From assembly GCF_000213175.1 (NCBI RefSeq), contig NW_009799101.1, positions 2,439,994-2,503,993 on the forward strand: a DNA stretch of 64,000 nucleotides, read 5' to 3'. The DNA comes from Neurospora tetrasperma FGSC 2508. Its lineage: Eukaryota > Ascomycota > Sordariomycetes > Sordariales > Sordariaceae. The position numbers were made by a program, and so were the translations under genes. This document shows positions 34,921 through 47,257 of the stretch, piece after piece. The notes under the pieces were generated by a model, which did not search any database, was not told the DNA's origin, and saw nothing but the letters and a program-made list of their open reading frames with translations. Position 1 is the first letter of the stretch. Every line of letters begins with the position of its first letter.

Positions 34921-36199
34921 GCTGTTTCACTGTGTCCTCACAAAATCTGGAATACAGAGATCGCCTCCACAGCCGCGTGGTACTAGTACATAGGCAAGCG
35001 AAAGAAGCGAAGAGGTCGTTTGATCGTTAGCCGCTGAACGGTTGGCGCGCGAGCAGGCTTCGTTATTGTTTCTTTGTTGCTACCTACCTAGAGGAGATCT
35101 CAGGCATTTTTTTTTTCTCGCTGGTGTTCTGTTGGGCGCCATACAACAACCGTTCGGGCATAATTTTCCTGAGTTGGTACTTTGGTACCTAGTTGGAAAA
35201 TCAGCTAGCGAGTGATGAAAGGACAGCCTATGTACCTAGCATGTAGCGATGTGAGAGCCTCGCGGGTTCGGGTTGACCATGGTTTTCTGGGCCCACAGGG
35301 GCAGCCCAGCAATTAACGCTTGGACCCCAGACGGACGGGATCGGCCCTGTTTTTTGTTGCGACAACGCTGACCGTAGTTCCTTTCCGTCTCCCGCCGTCC
35401 AGGGTAGAGGTATGAAGAGATGAACCGTAGCCGGAAAATAAAAAATTTGTCCATTTTTCAGCCGGCCTGGTGAAGTCCACTCGCAGTTCCACGAAGGTGA
35501 GCTTCACCATTCGATGCTATTATATGCGGTATAGTGAGCATGATACCACGGCACGATGACAGCGAGTTCTTCGAGACCCACTTTGATGTGTGGCTGTCGG
35601 TGGACATGGACCTAAGAGCCCGCCGTGGGTCGCACCTCTCTTTCCATATGACTGTGAAATGTGTGAATGCGCCGTGCTCGTTCCGTCTCCTTGCAGATGG
35701 TCAGTCATTTGCCCGATCACACCTCTCGCCGTGTTTTTACGTTCTAGATGAAAGCGAAGACGGCATCGATGTTGATGACATGACACGAGAGAAGCGCAAG
35801 CGATCATCTTCAAGAGCAATGCGAGATCCAGATGCATCTTGCTGCCCCTCCACCCCACCGCCGACCTGCGAAACCTAGGTTGTTGGCGCTGATCATCCAA
35901 AAGGCCTGGCGTTGGGGCCTGGGGGCTGCCAGGGCAGAGCCAAAATATGCTGGATGCACACCTCAGCTCAAATTCCGCAAACGATGACGGTATCTGCTGC
36001 TTTTCTCGGGGTTTTCTTTTGCATCTCTAAGGTGGCGGGTTTTACTATAGTACCGCGTAACAAAGTGGAAAATATCTCCTACCTTGTAGGTACCGGGCAC
36101 ACAACGAAATAACTTTACTGACGATACTCAATTCACGAGAACCATACTATCTTTATCCAGTCAGGGCAGCTCCCGGTTGTGCCGAGTTACGATTCATCT

Positions 36200-37600
36200 T
36201 GAGTGGAAGGTGCAGGTGCCTAGGTAGCTATGCTTGTAATCCGTGACACAGGCTGACAAAACGTTATGGTGACCGAAGGCACTCCAGCTACCTACCTACG
36301 CAGTAGAGTAAATATGACTTTACGGTGTCACTCCATACCTCTACCTAGGTACCTACCTCTACTGTACTTGCCCATGTTTTAGTCGAGGTGCGCAAATAGC
36401 CCAACTGGCTTACGTGGACAAGTATTGTCACTCACTTGTACCCGCCTTATCGCCCATTGCCGTGGTGACGTGCCCATCGTGCATGTTTCCATCATCACAT
36501 CCACAACGCCCGTCTTCTTTCTCAAAAAGAAAGAATGGAGAAAGCTGGATCGTTGACTCCGAACCACAATCAAAAACTCCCATGAGCTGTAATATGAGAA
36601 GTTGTCGATGGTCCTCCTGGGAGATATGAGACTCAGCGGCACACAGGGAGGTGCCGTACATCCAGCAGATCCGGCCGGGGTGAGGATGCGACGTCGATCT
36701 TGGGGGATCTTCCTAGTACAATGAAGGACAGACCGTTTGATGACCGTGATTATGTCCAGAACGCCATCGCTGGCCTAGGGGGAAAGTGAGTTGCCGCGAA
36801 TGATGTCTATGTAGATACATAGACGGACACTGACAATAGTCACATATCGTTCGTCTTCAGCCCACCTCTTGCTGGGAACGGGTAAACTACCCAACGATAC
36901 TGGGGCGTCCTCGAGAGCGGATTACTGATACACTGGGGAGCGTACCTATGAGGTTTATCACCATAACTAGCGGATCTGGTCGATCTTCGAAGTGTTCTCG
37001 AGGCCTGGCGTAATAGGTAAGTGGGTAAACTGAAGGTATACATATACACTCGTTAATAAGGCGCAGAGCAAAACTCACCATCGCTTTGACAACGAGGTAG
37101 GCACTTGGCCTGACGTTGCCTTTGTCGGTACAACTTCCTACAGGCAACAAAAAAGAACGATGGTTCGGCCAAGGTGCCTGAATTCTGAAATCTCCAAGCA
37201 CGGTCCACAGTGTCAACATTGGTGCTTTTTGATTGGATAGTAGTGCAGAGATGGTGGGTTCTTGGCGGGCAGCTAGCCCGATTCTGAATGGTTCGTAGTC
37301 GGTTGCAGCAGAATGCCTCTAAGGGAAGAGTGGGTTGGGTCCAGGCTACAACTAGGTACTTGGTGTTCTGCGTACCTAGAGGTAGGTACTAGGTAGAGGT
37401 ATGGAAGCCCAGGCAGTTGGGGGCTTCGAGGTCGTTACCTCACGTCTGTAGGTCCCTCCAGGTAGGTTCAAGCCCAGGGCAGCGCAGCGCGGCAGTCTGC
37501 CCGACCTAGAGGAGGTAGTGCGGGTGGAACTTACCTCTAGAGTCACCTGCTTGTAGCTAAAGGTAGGTACCTATCTTAGTACCTAGAGGTACCGATGGAG
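36200..37600. repeat. Cluster of TAGGTACCTA-type palindromic repeats
   Basis: Many short runs built from TACCTA, TAGGTA and CCTAGG recur here, for example CTAGGTACCTACCTCTACTG around 36345, TACCTAGAGGTAGGTACTAG around 37373, and GGTAGGTACCTATCTTAGTA around 37562. They form a dispersed cluster just upstream of the Med15 leader. The units are self-complementary. Confidence 0.75.
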
Positions 37601-39014
37601 TGTACTTGTGAGCTACCTTACCTGGCGGCCCTGCCCTGCCCGACCTCCATGGGCTCCTGGGGCTCCTGGAAAGGGACCTGTCCGCTGCCCTGGGACTCGA
37701 CTCCTAGTCCCCTCGTCACAACAGCCCGGCATGCCCGCCCGCCCGCCCGCCGTCCGCCTTTCACGCTCCATCCATCTTCCATCCTCTTTTCCCCCTTGCC
37801 CCGGGCAGGGCAGGGCCACTCCCCGTTCCACTTCACTTTCCCTCCGCAAGCAAACCTGGAGCACATCCACCGACATCATCCTGGTTTTTCCTTTTCGACG
37901 CTCCCACCTCTCAACCCGGACCTACCTTCCCTGGGCCTTGTCGCTTTTGCCCGTGACAATTGTGTATGGAACGAAGCTTCACTTTCCGCTTCCGCTTCTG
38001 CTTCTACTAACCCGGTCACACCTGTTTTTTTCCACTTCACTTCCACCAACTTCCAGTCTTCCACCTCACCCAACCAGCCCAACCAACCAAGACTGACTGA
38101 CTGTTTGGTCAAGTCAACCACGGGGCGCTCTTCCCATCAAGCACGACGCCGATCCTCTACTCGGCTGACTACTGCCTACATTTTCGGGGTGCACTACGCT
38201 CAAGTTAGCACTCGTGTTACTTTCACTTTCGTCTCGCTAGGTTGGAGCCCGATCCTGTCCTGACATTCGTGGACGGCCTCTTCTGTTTCGCTCGCCCGTC
38301 ACAGCTTCAAATCATCTAGGCCGCGACTCTGGGATCTCCTACCCCGGACGACTTGTTTCTTTTGTCTCCAGTGGAGGACGGATTCAATCTACCAAGCATT
38401 CTTGTCGGCCCATTCTGCCGCGTCGCTCCGTCTTCTACCCGGCCTGGAAACCCTGCAGTGGAAATCCGAGGCCGATTGCTTGCTGGAGCCCCATTTTTGC
38501 CGCCATTCACGACCCTCCGCCCCGATTTGTCCTGCCCTGCGCACACCGAGCCCAGATTTCGATTTGAGTCGAGAGCCGATGCTTCAAATCCACGGCGGGC
38601 ATTCCCACGACCCAACTTCGCCGACCGCCTGACTATACGCCGCCATCACTTTCTGCCTGCAGAGAGAGTCCGTTAGACGACTTCGAGTTCCCTTGGCCTG
38701 ACATCATCCAGAGGCCGCCGCCCTCTTCACCAGCGACCTCCATCTCCGCCTCCCTCCTCCGAGCTCCTGCTTCCTCCGCGTCGGATGCCGAAACCACACA
38801 ATACGATTACCTAGGTCACCCGTATCTCCCACGATTCACAACCGCTTGCTGTCGCTCTACCTGACCGTTCAGTCGCTCGCATCGCCGGACCCGTGGTCGA
38901 AAACCACCGACAGACAGTTTTGTTCCCACCGCCTAGGGAACTTTGTCTCGTCACTCTTTGCAGCGCATCACCATCAGTCGATAGGGGACTGACCGCCATC
39001 GGCTTTCTGCGGCC
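37595..39014 (+). promoter_or_regulatory. Pyrimidine-rich promoter / long 5' leader of Med15
   Basis: About 1.4 kb of strongly C/T-rich plus-strand sequence leads to the Med15 start codon. Long C/T-rich tracts before genes are usual around transcription starts in filamentous ascomycetes. An open frame of 222 codons (37595-38263) reads as proline, serine, leucine and threonine-rich translation of the pyrimidine tract and has no domain; if transcribed it would act as an upstream ORF. The precise start site cannot be read from sequence. Confidence 0.5.
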
Positions 39015-39587
39015 ATGGCCGCGAACATGCCGCCGAGGGCCCAGGTCGGGCAAATGATACCGCCTAAACACAGCCAAGTCACTCAGGCCGTTTTAGCTAG
39101 GTTGACGTCTCAGCCTCCGCCAGCGACCGGCTGGCAGGCTACACACATTCAGCTGCCGGAACGCGTCCAGAAGACGTCATCCCTGTATGAAGCTCGGCCA
39201 TTATCTACAAAAAGTCTAGAGGCTGACATTCACTCCAGGGCTACCAATCTCAAATTAGCTGGACAAGTCGACACCTGGCCAGAGGCGGTGAATCTCGCGC
39301 TTGAGATCGAACGGCGGGCCTTTGTGCAGTCCCCGGATAAGGTGAGAAACGCCCCTCTGCATCACCAAACCATCTTGGCTAACTTGGCTGACCAACCTCA
39401 GCCGACGTACGAGAACCTACTGGGTCAGCGATTCGCACAACTTGTAGAACAGCGACAGGCTCGCGCTCCTCTCATCCAACAACAAATGCAAGCCAATGCG
39501 ATGAGACAAGCTCAGATAGCCCAGCAACAGCACCAGCTTCAACAGCACCAGCTCCAGCAACGCCAACACCAGCAGCATCAGCAGCAT

Positions 39588-39627
<40 letters not shown>

Positions 39628-41829
39628 ATCAGCAACAGCAACAGCAGCAACAACAACAGCAACATCAGCAACAGCAGCAGCAGCAAATGATGATCAACCA
39701 GATGGCCATGCAAAGGGGAATGGCGCAGCCAGGCTTTCATCCCCATCAGCATCCAGCTCAAGTTACCACAATGCCACATCAATCCCAACCGTTGCCCGTC
39801 GGTGTCCCCAATCCAGCAGTCATGCAGAGTCGTTTAGGTCAACTTGCTATGCAGATCACACAAAGCCTTCCTACCGCGCTGATGGAGTACCATGAGATTC
39901 AACGCCTCACCGAGCGGGACAGGCCGCTCATCAAGAATTTCGCCTTGAAAAAAATTGTCGCCATTCCTGAGCCCCTTAGAGACCCACTCCGGGAAAAGGT
40001 ACTATCGCAACTGGCTCCCCAACATGTCCAACAGATTCGAGCATTGGCAGTGGACCCGTTGATGATCTACTTCGAACATCAAAGTTTGAATCAAGCGCGT
40101 CGGAATATGATGGCGCAGTCACGTCAAGGCATGGCAGCGCATCCTCAACAAGTTCCTCAACCTCACAACCAAGTCAATCCTACTTTAATGAATCCGCCGG
40201 GGCAGTCTCATGGTGTTACCGATGGGCAGCTCCTCCCGCCCAATCTTGAGGCAATCCGAAATGAGCAGCAAATGGGCCTGCGTGCCCAGGAAGCCGGTCA
40301 GGTTGTTGTGCCACAAAGTCAAGGTCCCGGGGCCCCCGGACGCAATGCCACCCCTGGCCCTATGATAAACCACATGCACACGGCGGCTGCTCAGCAAGGG
40401 CCAAACCAAACGCCGCGGCCTCCGCCGAATTCAGCGCCGCCCGGATTCCACCACCCACCGGTCCCGATGGAAACGTTGAACCCCGCACAGACACAGGCAC
40501 AAATACCGATAAGGGGACAAGTACCGAACCGGCACCCGCAAGGGCAACCTGGAGGGGTTGGAGCACTGCCTACAACATCGCAGAGTCCCGCAATCAACAA
40601 TATGGCGGCACCGATGCAACAGTCCCCCACTCCCATGGCCCAGGGGATGAGGACAACGCTGAACCCGTCATTCAACCACCACGCGAACGCAAGGCCGCCG
40701 TCAATGCAGGGTAATATTAACGCCAGCAATCCTGCGATGGCTGCGATGCTGGGTAATTTGAATCCGAACAATGGTGGTGTGCCGGGAAACTTGCCTGAAA
40801 ACCAGCTCAAGGATATTATGGCCAAGTGGGAGCAGAATAGGAACACCACAGGCAACGCTCAACAGTTACCCAAGCATCCTCAAGTGTCTGGGATGCCAGC
40901 TCAACACCAGCTGATCGGCGCTGTCAACACCCTCAACCAACCGCTGAACATGGGAAGCTCTCAGCAGCCGGGTGGTGTGATGCCGCCTGGCATGCAGCCA
41001 GGCCCTGGTCAACCACAGCTGAACGGTCCGCAAAATGCACAAACTGCGGCGATGGTAGCCCTTGCCACCAACCCTCGGGCGATACAAATGGTCGACAATT
41101 GGGATATCCCCGCACATACGCTAAACGTATTACGTGGATCCGTACAACCCGCGATCCTGCCTCCAAATTTGAAGAAATGGGCTCATCTGAAGGCATGGTA
41201 TCAGACAGCAGGCCTACCTCCTCATGTTCAGGACAAGGTCGCCCAGCTGCTTACTACTTTCCAACAAAACCAGATTCAGCACGTAATATTGCAAAAGCAG
41301 CAACGAGCACAGGCTGCCTCCATGGGCGGAGCTCCGCAGAATCCAAATGGGCCCGGTCCTTCACAGCAACCTAACGGGATGCCACTGATACCCCCAAAGA
41401 CGAACGTTCCTCCTCATGTGCTTCAGATCGCCCCGCATGAACTAGAAATGGCCCGTAAGAAGTTTCCCGGCCACTCAGATCAGGCGCTTCAAGTTATAAT
41501 ACGGAAGACCAAGTATGAGAATTTTGCCAGGAAGCTGCAGGCAATGAACAATGGCGCCGGTATGGTAAACCAGAAGCCCATGGTGCAAATGCCCCCCGCA
41601 GGGTCTAACCAACCAAATACGGCCTCTTCCGGACCAGCAGCGCAAACACACGCCCAATATGCCGCACAAACCGGTATGCAGGTCCCAGGTCCATCACAGC
41701 AGCCTCCATCATTGCAGCAGCCGCAGCAGCCACAGCAAATACAAGGGCAATTGCAGGCACAATCGCAACCACCAGCGCCACCACCTGCGCACCATCATCA
41801 ACAGCAACAGCAACAAGAACTACAGCAGC

Positions 41830-41926
<97 letters not shown>

Positions 41927-43881
41927 GCGGCAGCAGCAACAGCAACAGCAACAACAAGATCAACAACGGCAGCAGCAGCAAGTGCAACCACCGGTCAACA
42001 ACCGACAACCTGTTCCTCAGAAGCCGACGGACGGCAGTGATTCAACTTCTGCGACTCCCGCGCTGTCTGTCTCAAGGATTAGCCAGCAACCTCGAACTGG
42101 CCCGCCAAATCCATCACCGGTCGTGGCCCAAAAGAGCCTTAAACGATCACATCCGGGTGATGTGACCGATGTATCGCGCCCGAACGGCGTTCCCATGCAG
42201 CAAAGTTTGTCGCAGGCGAAGCAACGTAGCGCCGTCCGTCCAACGGTCAGTGACCGTTTCAAGAATATATGGGCAGACGAGGCAAGACAGGTGCAAAAAG
42301 AATTTGAGCAGAACCCGTTGCAGCCGGTTCACATGCCGATGGATGTGTACCAATCGGCGGTGCTCAAAATACGCGAAGTCACCCAAAAGATGAATGAGTT
42401 AACCACTATTCCGGGGGCTTTTGATCGAATGACAAACGATGAAATCTTGGTCAGAAAGCTTGCCCGTTGTGTATGTTGTCTTCTCCCCGCGAACTTCGCC
42501 AGATATTGTAAGGAATACGCTGACAAGTATACAATTTCAGAATCTGAAAATCAAAATTCAATCAGAAAAAGCGACCGGCCAGACTCGTAACCCCTTAACT
42601 ATTACGGCCCAAGAGATTGATGAGATCAAGCTATTCTTCGACGGTCTTGTCAATCAATTGAAATCAGGGGCTTCACAGGCCGCAGCTCAGTCTACGGAGC
42701 AAGCAGCAGGCCAGCCTCAACTTCATCAACGCACAGGTCCATCTCCGCTATCTAATGCTGCGCCTTCGGACAAGCAAACACAGGTGCCCAAACAAGCACC
42801 GAATCGGGCCTCTAACAAGATCACGCAACCTCCGGCTGCACCGACGACAACACAACCACCGTTCGCGCTCGGGCATGGTCCTGGGATGTCTCCCGCTGGT
42901 AATCCTGTCTATCTCAATAAACCTCCCATTGGACCGACAGATTTGCAGTGGCCTCCTCGGAAGAAGGCCAAAACCGGTGGGCCTCAAACAACGTCCCCAG
43001 CGGCTCAGTCGACCGCCAGTGCCTCGCCTCAGATTCAGGCACCTTCGCCGGAAACAAAGCGGCAACAGGCCCCAGAGCCGGCGAAGCCGCAGCCGGATCC
43101 TTACCTCTGCCCTGAGATTGGCTGTGAAGGAAGTGTGGTTGGCTTCGCCTCAGCGGAATTGCGTGATATTCATTACCATGAAGAGCACGTGAAACCAAAT
43201 GAGGATCCTCTCAAGTTCTTGCAGGAGAACATGGCTCTGGGTCTAGGCTTGGACGCACACGGTAACACCAAAGCGATTTCGACTGTTGCGGAGGGTGCTC
43301 CTTCAGGCGCGTCCGGTAGAGCTTTGAACAGTCCTAAGCAAGCTCAGACGCCCATGAGTAAGCAGGAATTGGCAGCGACTCCCATGGCTCGCGACGTGTC
43401 GATGAGGAGGCAAGGCAGCAGACTAGGCGCTAGAGGGCCTGACGCTGCAGGCACGCCAGGCAGTGGCAACGGGGCTCCTGCCCAGACGACAATGGCCGAT
43501 GATGCGTGGGCAGCGACCGGAGTCAATCCCCAGTATCTTTCCAACTTGTTTGCGACTCTTGACCCAGCCCAAACGTCTGACTTCAGCATGTCGTTGTCAG
43601 AGACACCGAATGACACGCCAGAATCAAGTAAGACTTCGGAGCCAAGCAGCGATATATCGGACGGTGTGGGTCTTGACATCAATATGGACTGGGCCACCAT
43701 GGACCCGGAAATCATGGACAACTTGAACAACGTCAGCCTTGACGGCTACGAACCACCGGCGTTTGATAGAGAGATGATGGTCAACGACGCGTATGCTAAC
43801 GTGACGTTTGATGACTCGGTCATGGATTTTTCTAAGCCTTTTAAGCTTGACACGTCGCTCTATATGCTGAATACAAACTGA
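39015..43881 (+). CDS. MED15: Mediator of RNA polymerase II subunit 15 (Med15/Gal11)
   Basis: The start is the ATG in GGCCATGGCC at 39015. Exons are 39015-42470 and 42541-43881 (intron with GTATGT donor and TTTCAG acceptor), giving 1,598 residues; a probable further 60-nt intron (39342-39401) would leave 1,578. Residues about 20-110 form a KIX-type activator-binding domain (ATGWQ, EIERRAF). A mixed polyglutamine/histidine tract follows at about 170-225, then long Pro/Gln/Asn-rich linkers, a second polyglutamine tract (about 938-985), and a conserved helical region with VSDRFKNIWADEARQVQKEF (about 1,078). A C2H2-like segment with CPEIGC is followed by an acidic C-terminus. As a Mediator tail subunit it would connect activators to polymerase II in the nucleus. 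Family assignment rests on the KIX and glutamine layout. Confidence 0.85.
39342..39401 (+). other. Probable 60-nt in-frame intron in the Med15 KIX region
   Basis: GTGAGA donor after AAG, GCTAAC and GCTGAC branch-like sites, and an ACCTCAG acceptor. The length is a multiple of three and has no stop, so both spliced and retained forms keep the frame. The spliced product joins FVQSPDK to PTYENLLG. Confidence 0.65.
39528..39687 (+). repeat. First polyglutamine tract (mixed CAG/CAA/CAT)
   Basis: Glutamine codons interspersed with histidine; CAG and CAA alternate, so the DNA is not a perfect repeat. Confidence 0.9.
41829..41924 (+). repeat. (CAA)32 perfect microsatellite coding polyglutamine
   Basis: Thirty-two uninterrupted CAA codons in the Med15 coding frame, preceded by two CAG codons and followed by CAG CGG. 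The complementary minus-strand frames give long Leu or Val runs that are not genes. Confidence 0.97.
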
Positions 43882-44313
43882 TTGGCGCTCTGCGGAGGAG
43901 AAAAGAAGGCATCTGGGGTATTGGCGGAGAATGACAGGAGGAGAGTTGATAGATGATTGAACGCAACGTCAAGGCGCATGGTTCATGTGAAGGGTATTCT
44001 GGGGCGGCGTTTTGGGGGTTTGCGATGCGGAATGATGATATTTTGATTCTCTACTTACAATCTTGGCATTTATCGTTGGTTCGTCGCACTTTCTTCTTTG
44101 CCATTACATATTTGCGGCGCCTAATCATGGGATTTGGAACGCTTTTCCTGATATGTCTTCATACCACTGATATCACGTGCTATTTGGTGTTGGTGAAGCA
44201 AAAAAACGGATGAGGGTGAAACAGGCAGGCGGAATCACCAACGGAATCGGGGATGTCCCGTACGGCACAGCGGAGCTGCTTCTGGGAACTAGAAAGAGGC
44301 CGAGAAGGCCGAT

Positions 44314-44345
<32 letters not shown>

Positions 44346-45462
44346 CTTTTTAATCTTCTTTCCACCTCAAAGGAATTGATACCCGTTGAAGTTTGGCATA
44401 GTCACGAACAACCTCATAGCTCCCAAACGCCGGACGTGGACCTCAGCTGGATACTGAGAGCGACGGACGAGCACTCTGTCTGGGGCTATTGAAAATAATA
44501 TACACTTACTGCTGAATCCAGCTAGCCGTTTTCGAAGCGTATCAAAAAGCGCGTCTCGGTGGGGCCGAGGTTGCATCCCGTTCTCGCTTGTTCGTATGTG
44601 CCGTACATCTCTGTATCTACCTATCCATCCGAGTATCTTGTCTCGAGCTCGTTTGGTCCCCCAAGTCCCTGGCGCTTGAGTGTAGTGTACATGGATGTAG
44701 TCTAGCGGCACGATACGTTTCAGCTTGCAACCCAGGGCATCCAAGAGCACATCCTCCGAGTACACTAAACGGAATTTGCGGGGTTCCATTAATCATTTAT
44801 TTGTTCGTTCCTGGAGGACTGGGAGACAGCATAAGGTAAGCGTCGACCTAGGTTGCCCTGAAGAGAGCGGCACATACAATACAGGTAGGTGGTGATCCAA
44901 GATGTTAGTGTACTTCCACTTTCCCTTACAGCAGCAGGGCACTGCATGTAGACCAGGCCCTGATCGGTGCCACCACCCGGTACACTGCGTTAACTGTACA
45001 TCTCGTGCATGCATCCATCACCTGGGATTTTCCCACAAATATTTTCTAATCTTCTCTGTTCTTACTAGTAGTCAATCTCATTTCATTTTTACACATAGTA
45101 TAGCTTTGGCAACATAGTTACCTGTCTGAGAAAGTCGCCTTTGATGGACATTCGCACGGCTGGGATAGGTACTGTACCGTCCAAACTGATCATTGTAATT
45201 GCCACTGCACTGTTAGTGCACACCGACTCAGGTATCACAATTGGAGCCAGTAGTACACTTGCGCTGAACTTGACAATTTTGTACTCTGGTTTGATTTGGA
45301 AACCAAAACCACGGCATCGCGTCTTGCTCTACATAACCTTCGACGCGCCTCCCCTTCCATGCCCGGGTTTTGCAGGCAACACTTCACATCAGCACCTGAA
45401 AGTGGCTGATCAGACACAAGCAGGAGGGAGCATCAATAATACTTTTTCACTAGCGGGTAGTT
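43882..45462. other. Intergenic region Med15 - Whi5-like gene
   Basis: About 1.6 kb without a convincing gene. It contains a 29-base T run at 44317-44345. Short frames occur on both strands but overlap and lack domains. It should hold the Med15 3' end and the Whi5-like promoter. Confidence 0.6.
44317..44345. repeat. T29 homopolymer
   Basis: A run of 29 thymines on the plus strand, followed by CTTTTT. Confidence 0.9.
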
Positions 45463-47257
45463 ATGACCACCATCTCGCCGACCAAACGGCGTATCCTCGG
45501 GTCATTGAATCCCAACGCGTCACCCTGCCAGAGCTCCAAGTCTGAGTTCGAAGGGCGCATGGAAGAAGTGCAAGCAACTGAATCAACTGTTCTTCCTGCA
45601 GGGTGTGAGAACAATCGTCGTGAAGAGGAGCCGGCTAGGAAGAAGGTGTGCCTCGATCTTCGGGGAGCACAACAGCACCAGCACCAGCAGATAGGAGCTG
45701 GTAGTCATGGCAGGAGAAATCGGTCGAAATCAGCCTCTCCTCCTACCGAGGCTACTGTCTTGTTGGGCAGGTCGACTACTACCGACCTTTCACAGTCCAC
45801 CGACATGAGACACGAGAGAGTTTCGTCTCTATCGGTGCTACCAGCTCTGCATCCAACCCGCGTGGCAGCCGAAGGAACGGCCCGGGCGGTTGCGGAGGTC
45901 CTGTCCGTTCCCATGGCGACCCAAATCGCTTACCCAGCCGGTCTTGTGGGCAACTTTAACAATCACAGGCAACCAAAAAGGACAAATAACCCCCGTCTTC
46001 GTTTCGTGAATCAGGCGGCCAGACAGGTACGCCCGATCTCACTCCCCATAGACATGTGGATGCGCTGACTGACACTTGATGATTGTCCAAAACGTAAAAC
46101 AGAAAGCGGAAATCCTCCGTCTCCGCCTTAGCCTGGCCGCTTACAAGATTCAGACGGGCCAGACTGACGTCCCGCTTGAGCAACTGGAGATGCGTTCACT
46201 GCTACCGCTGGGGGGATACCACCACAGCCAGGGACGGCTGGCGGATGGTGGTGCCTCACCAGAAGCAGCAGTAGACAGACATCATGATGGCAGCAACAGC
46301 AACCCAGCGAACTGGAGCTTCATCAGCAATAGTAGTACCAACAGCAACAGCAATAGCCAAGGCCACGGTTACTTCCAGCGCGTGAACCACCTCCGACACG
46401 CCGCCGGAGCAGCTATCGAAGCTGTCCAAGCGAAACAGGAGCGTCGAACGGCTTGGCGGGAGAGGGAACAGTACAGGGAATGGTATGAACAGTATGGTCA
46501 TCATTATCAAATTTCCACTTGGGAGAATGCCGCCGCTGAGCAGGATCATGATGGATTTTCTAGGGATCAAAGCCGACAGCGACAGCGGCGTCAGCAGCAG
46601 CAGCGCAATCTTGGAAGCGGGAGTAAATCACTGCCATCCGATCTGGGGGATCGAGTAAGTGGGCCTGGTACTACGTTTATGGGTTCAGGCACTAGTGTTA
46701 TCACGACCGCGGCCATGACGACGACTACGACGACGTCCCCTCATTTTAACCGCCTGGACCTTGCGGAGCGCGCGTTGCAGGCTCATCAACGGCTTCAGTC
46801 GAGGGCGGTCACAGAAGAGCTATTGATGGACCATGAGCATGAGCATGAGCATGAGCATGATGAGATTGACTCGGAGCCAAACTCTCAACAACTTACACAC
46901 CACCACCAACCCCAACAGCAGCAGCGCCATCGACATCACCTGGATAACGCCCACGAAGGGTGGGTAGTACGCCCTGCTCCAGAGAACGGTCCAGAGGTTG
47001 CCAATGATATTGCTTCAGGACCAGGGAGGAGAGACCGGAATGATGACGAAGAGGAGGAGAGCATACAATCCAGATCCAGGAGTTACCAGGTGGTGGGCCC
47101 CGGCCCGAGTTACTTCACTGAACCTGAGCTTGAACCTGAGCTACCCAGCCTGACGCCGTGCCAGTTGGATGCCGGTGAAAAGGAAGAGCAAGATGGAGAA
47201 CGGAACGGGGATGGAGATGAGGCTGCCAGTGGGTTGTTGAGCTTGTCGAGGGGCTAA
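45463..47257 (+). CDS. Whi5/Nrm1-like G1/S transcriptional repressor
   Basis: Exons 45463-46026 and 46103-47257 give 572 residues; the intron of 76 nt has the uncommon donor GTACGC, a TGACTGAC branch region and an ACAG acceptor, phase 0. The N-terminus MTTISPTKRRILGSLNPNAS and, right after the splice, KAEILRLRLSLAAYKIQTGQ (189-208) are the hallmarks of the Whi5 family (Whi5, Nrm1, Srl3), which bind and repress SBF/MBF at G1/S promoters in the nucleus. The rest is low-complexity: Ser/Thr-Pro sites likely to be CDK targets, Gln/His-rich stretches, a HEHEHEHEHDE repeat (46832-46861) and an acidic C-terminus. The splice reconstructs the conserved motif, which supports the model. Whether it is nearer to Nrm1 or Whi5 cannot be decided here. 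Confidence 0.75.

Larger units (their letters stand above)
30097..37594. other. Gene-poor interval of about 7.5 kb
   Basis: Normal GC content but no ORF with a recognisable domain or a convincing exon chain. The longest frames are a 198-codon plus-strand frame at 32542-33138, a 123-codon minus-strand frame at 33038-33409, and a 114-codon plus-strand frame at 35534-35878. None shows a family motif. An (A7T)4 microsatellite lies at 34886-34920, and many TACCTA/TAGGTA palindromes occur from 35,080 onward. Non-coding RNA or rapidly evolving orphan genes are possible but not shown. Confidence 0.55.

Noticed and set aside
37595-38263. 222-codon plus-strand frame upstream of Med15
   Set aside because: It is proline/serine/threonine-rich translation of a pyrimidine-rich leader and has no domain.
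41605-42008. Minus-strand open frames of almost pure valine or leucine
   Set aside because: They are the antisense reading of the (CAA)32 polyglutamine tract in Med15.
41659-42165. Plus-strand open frame with a long polyasparagine run
   Set aside because: It is the second frame of the CAA repeat within the Med15 coding sequence.
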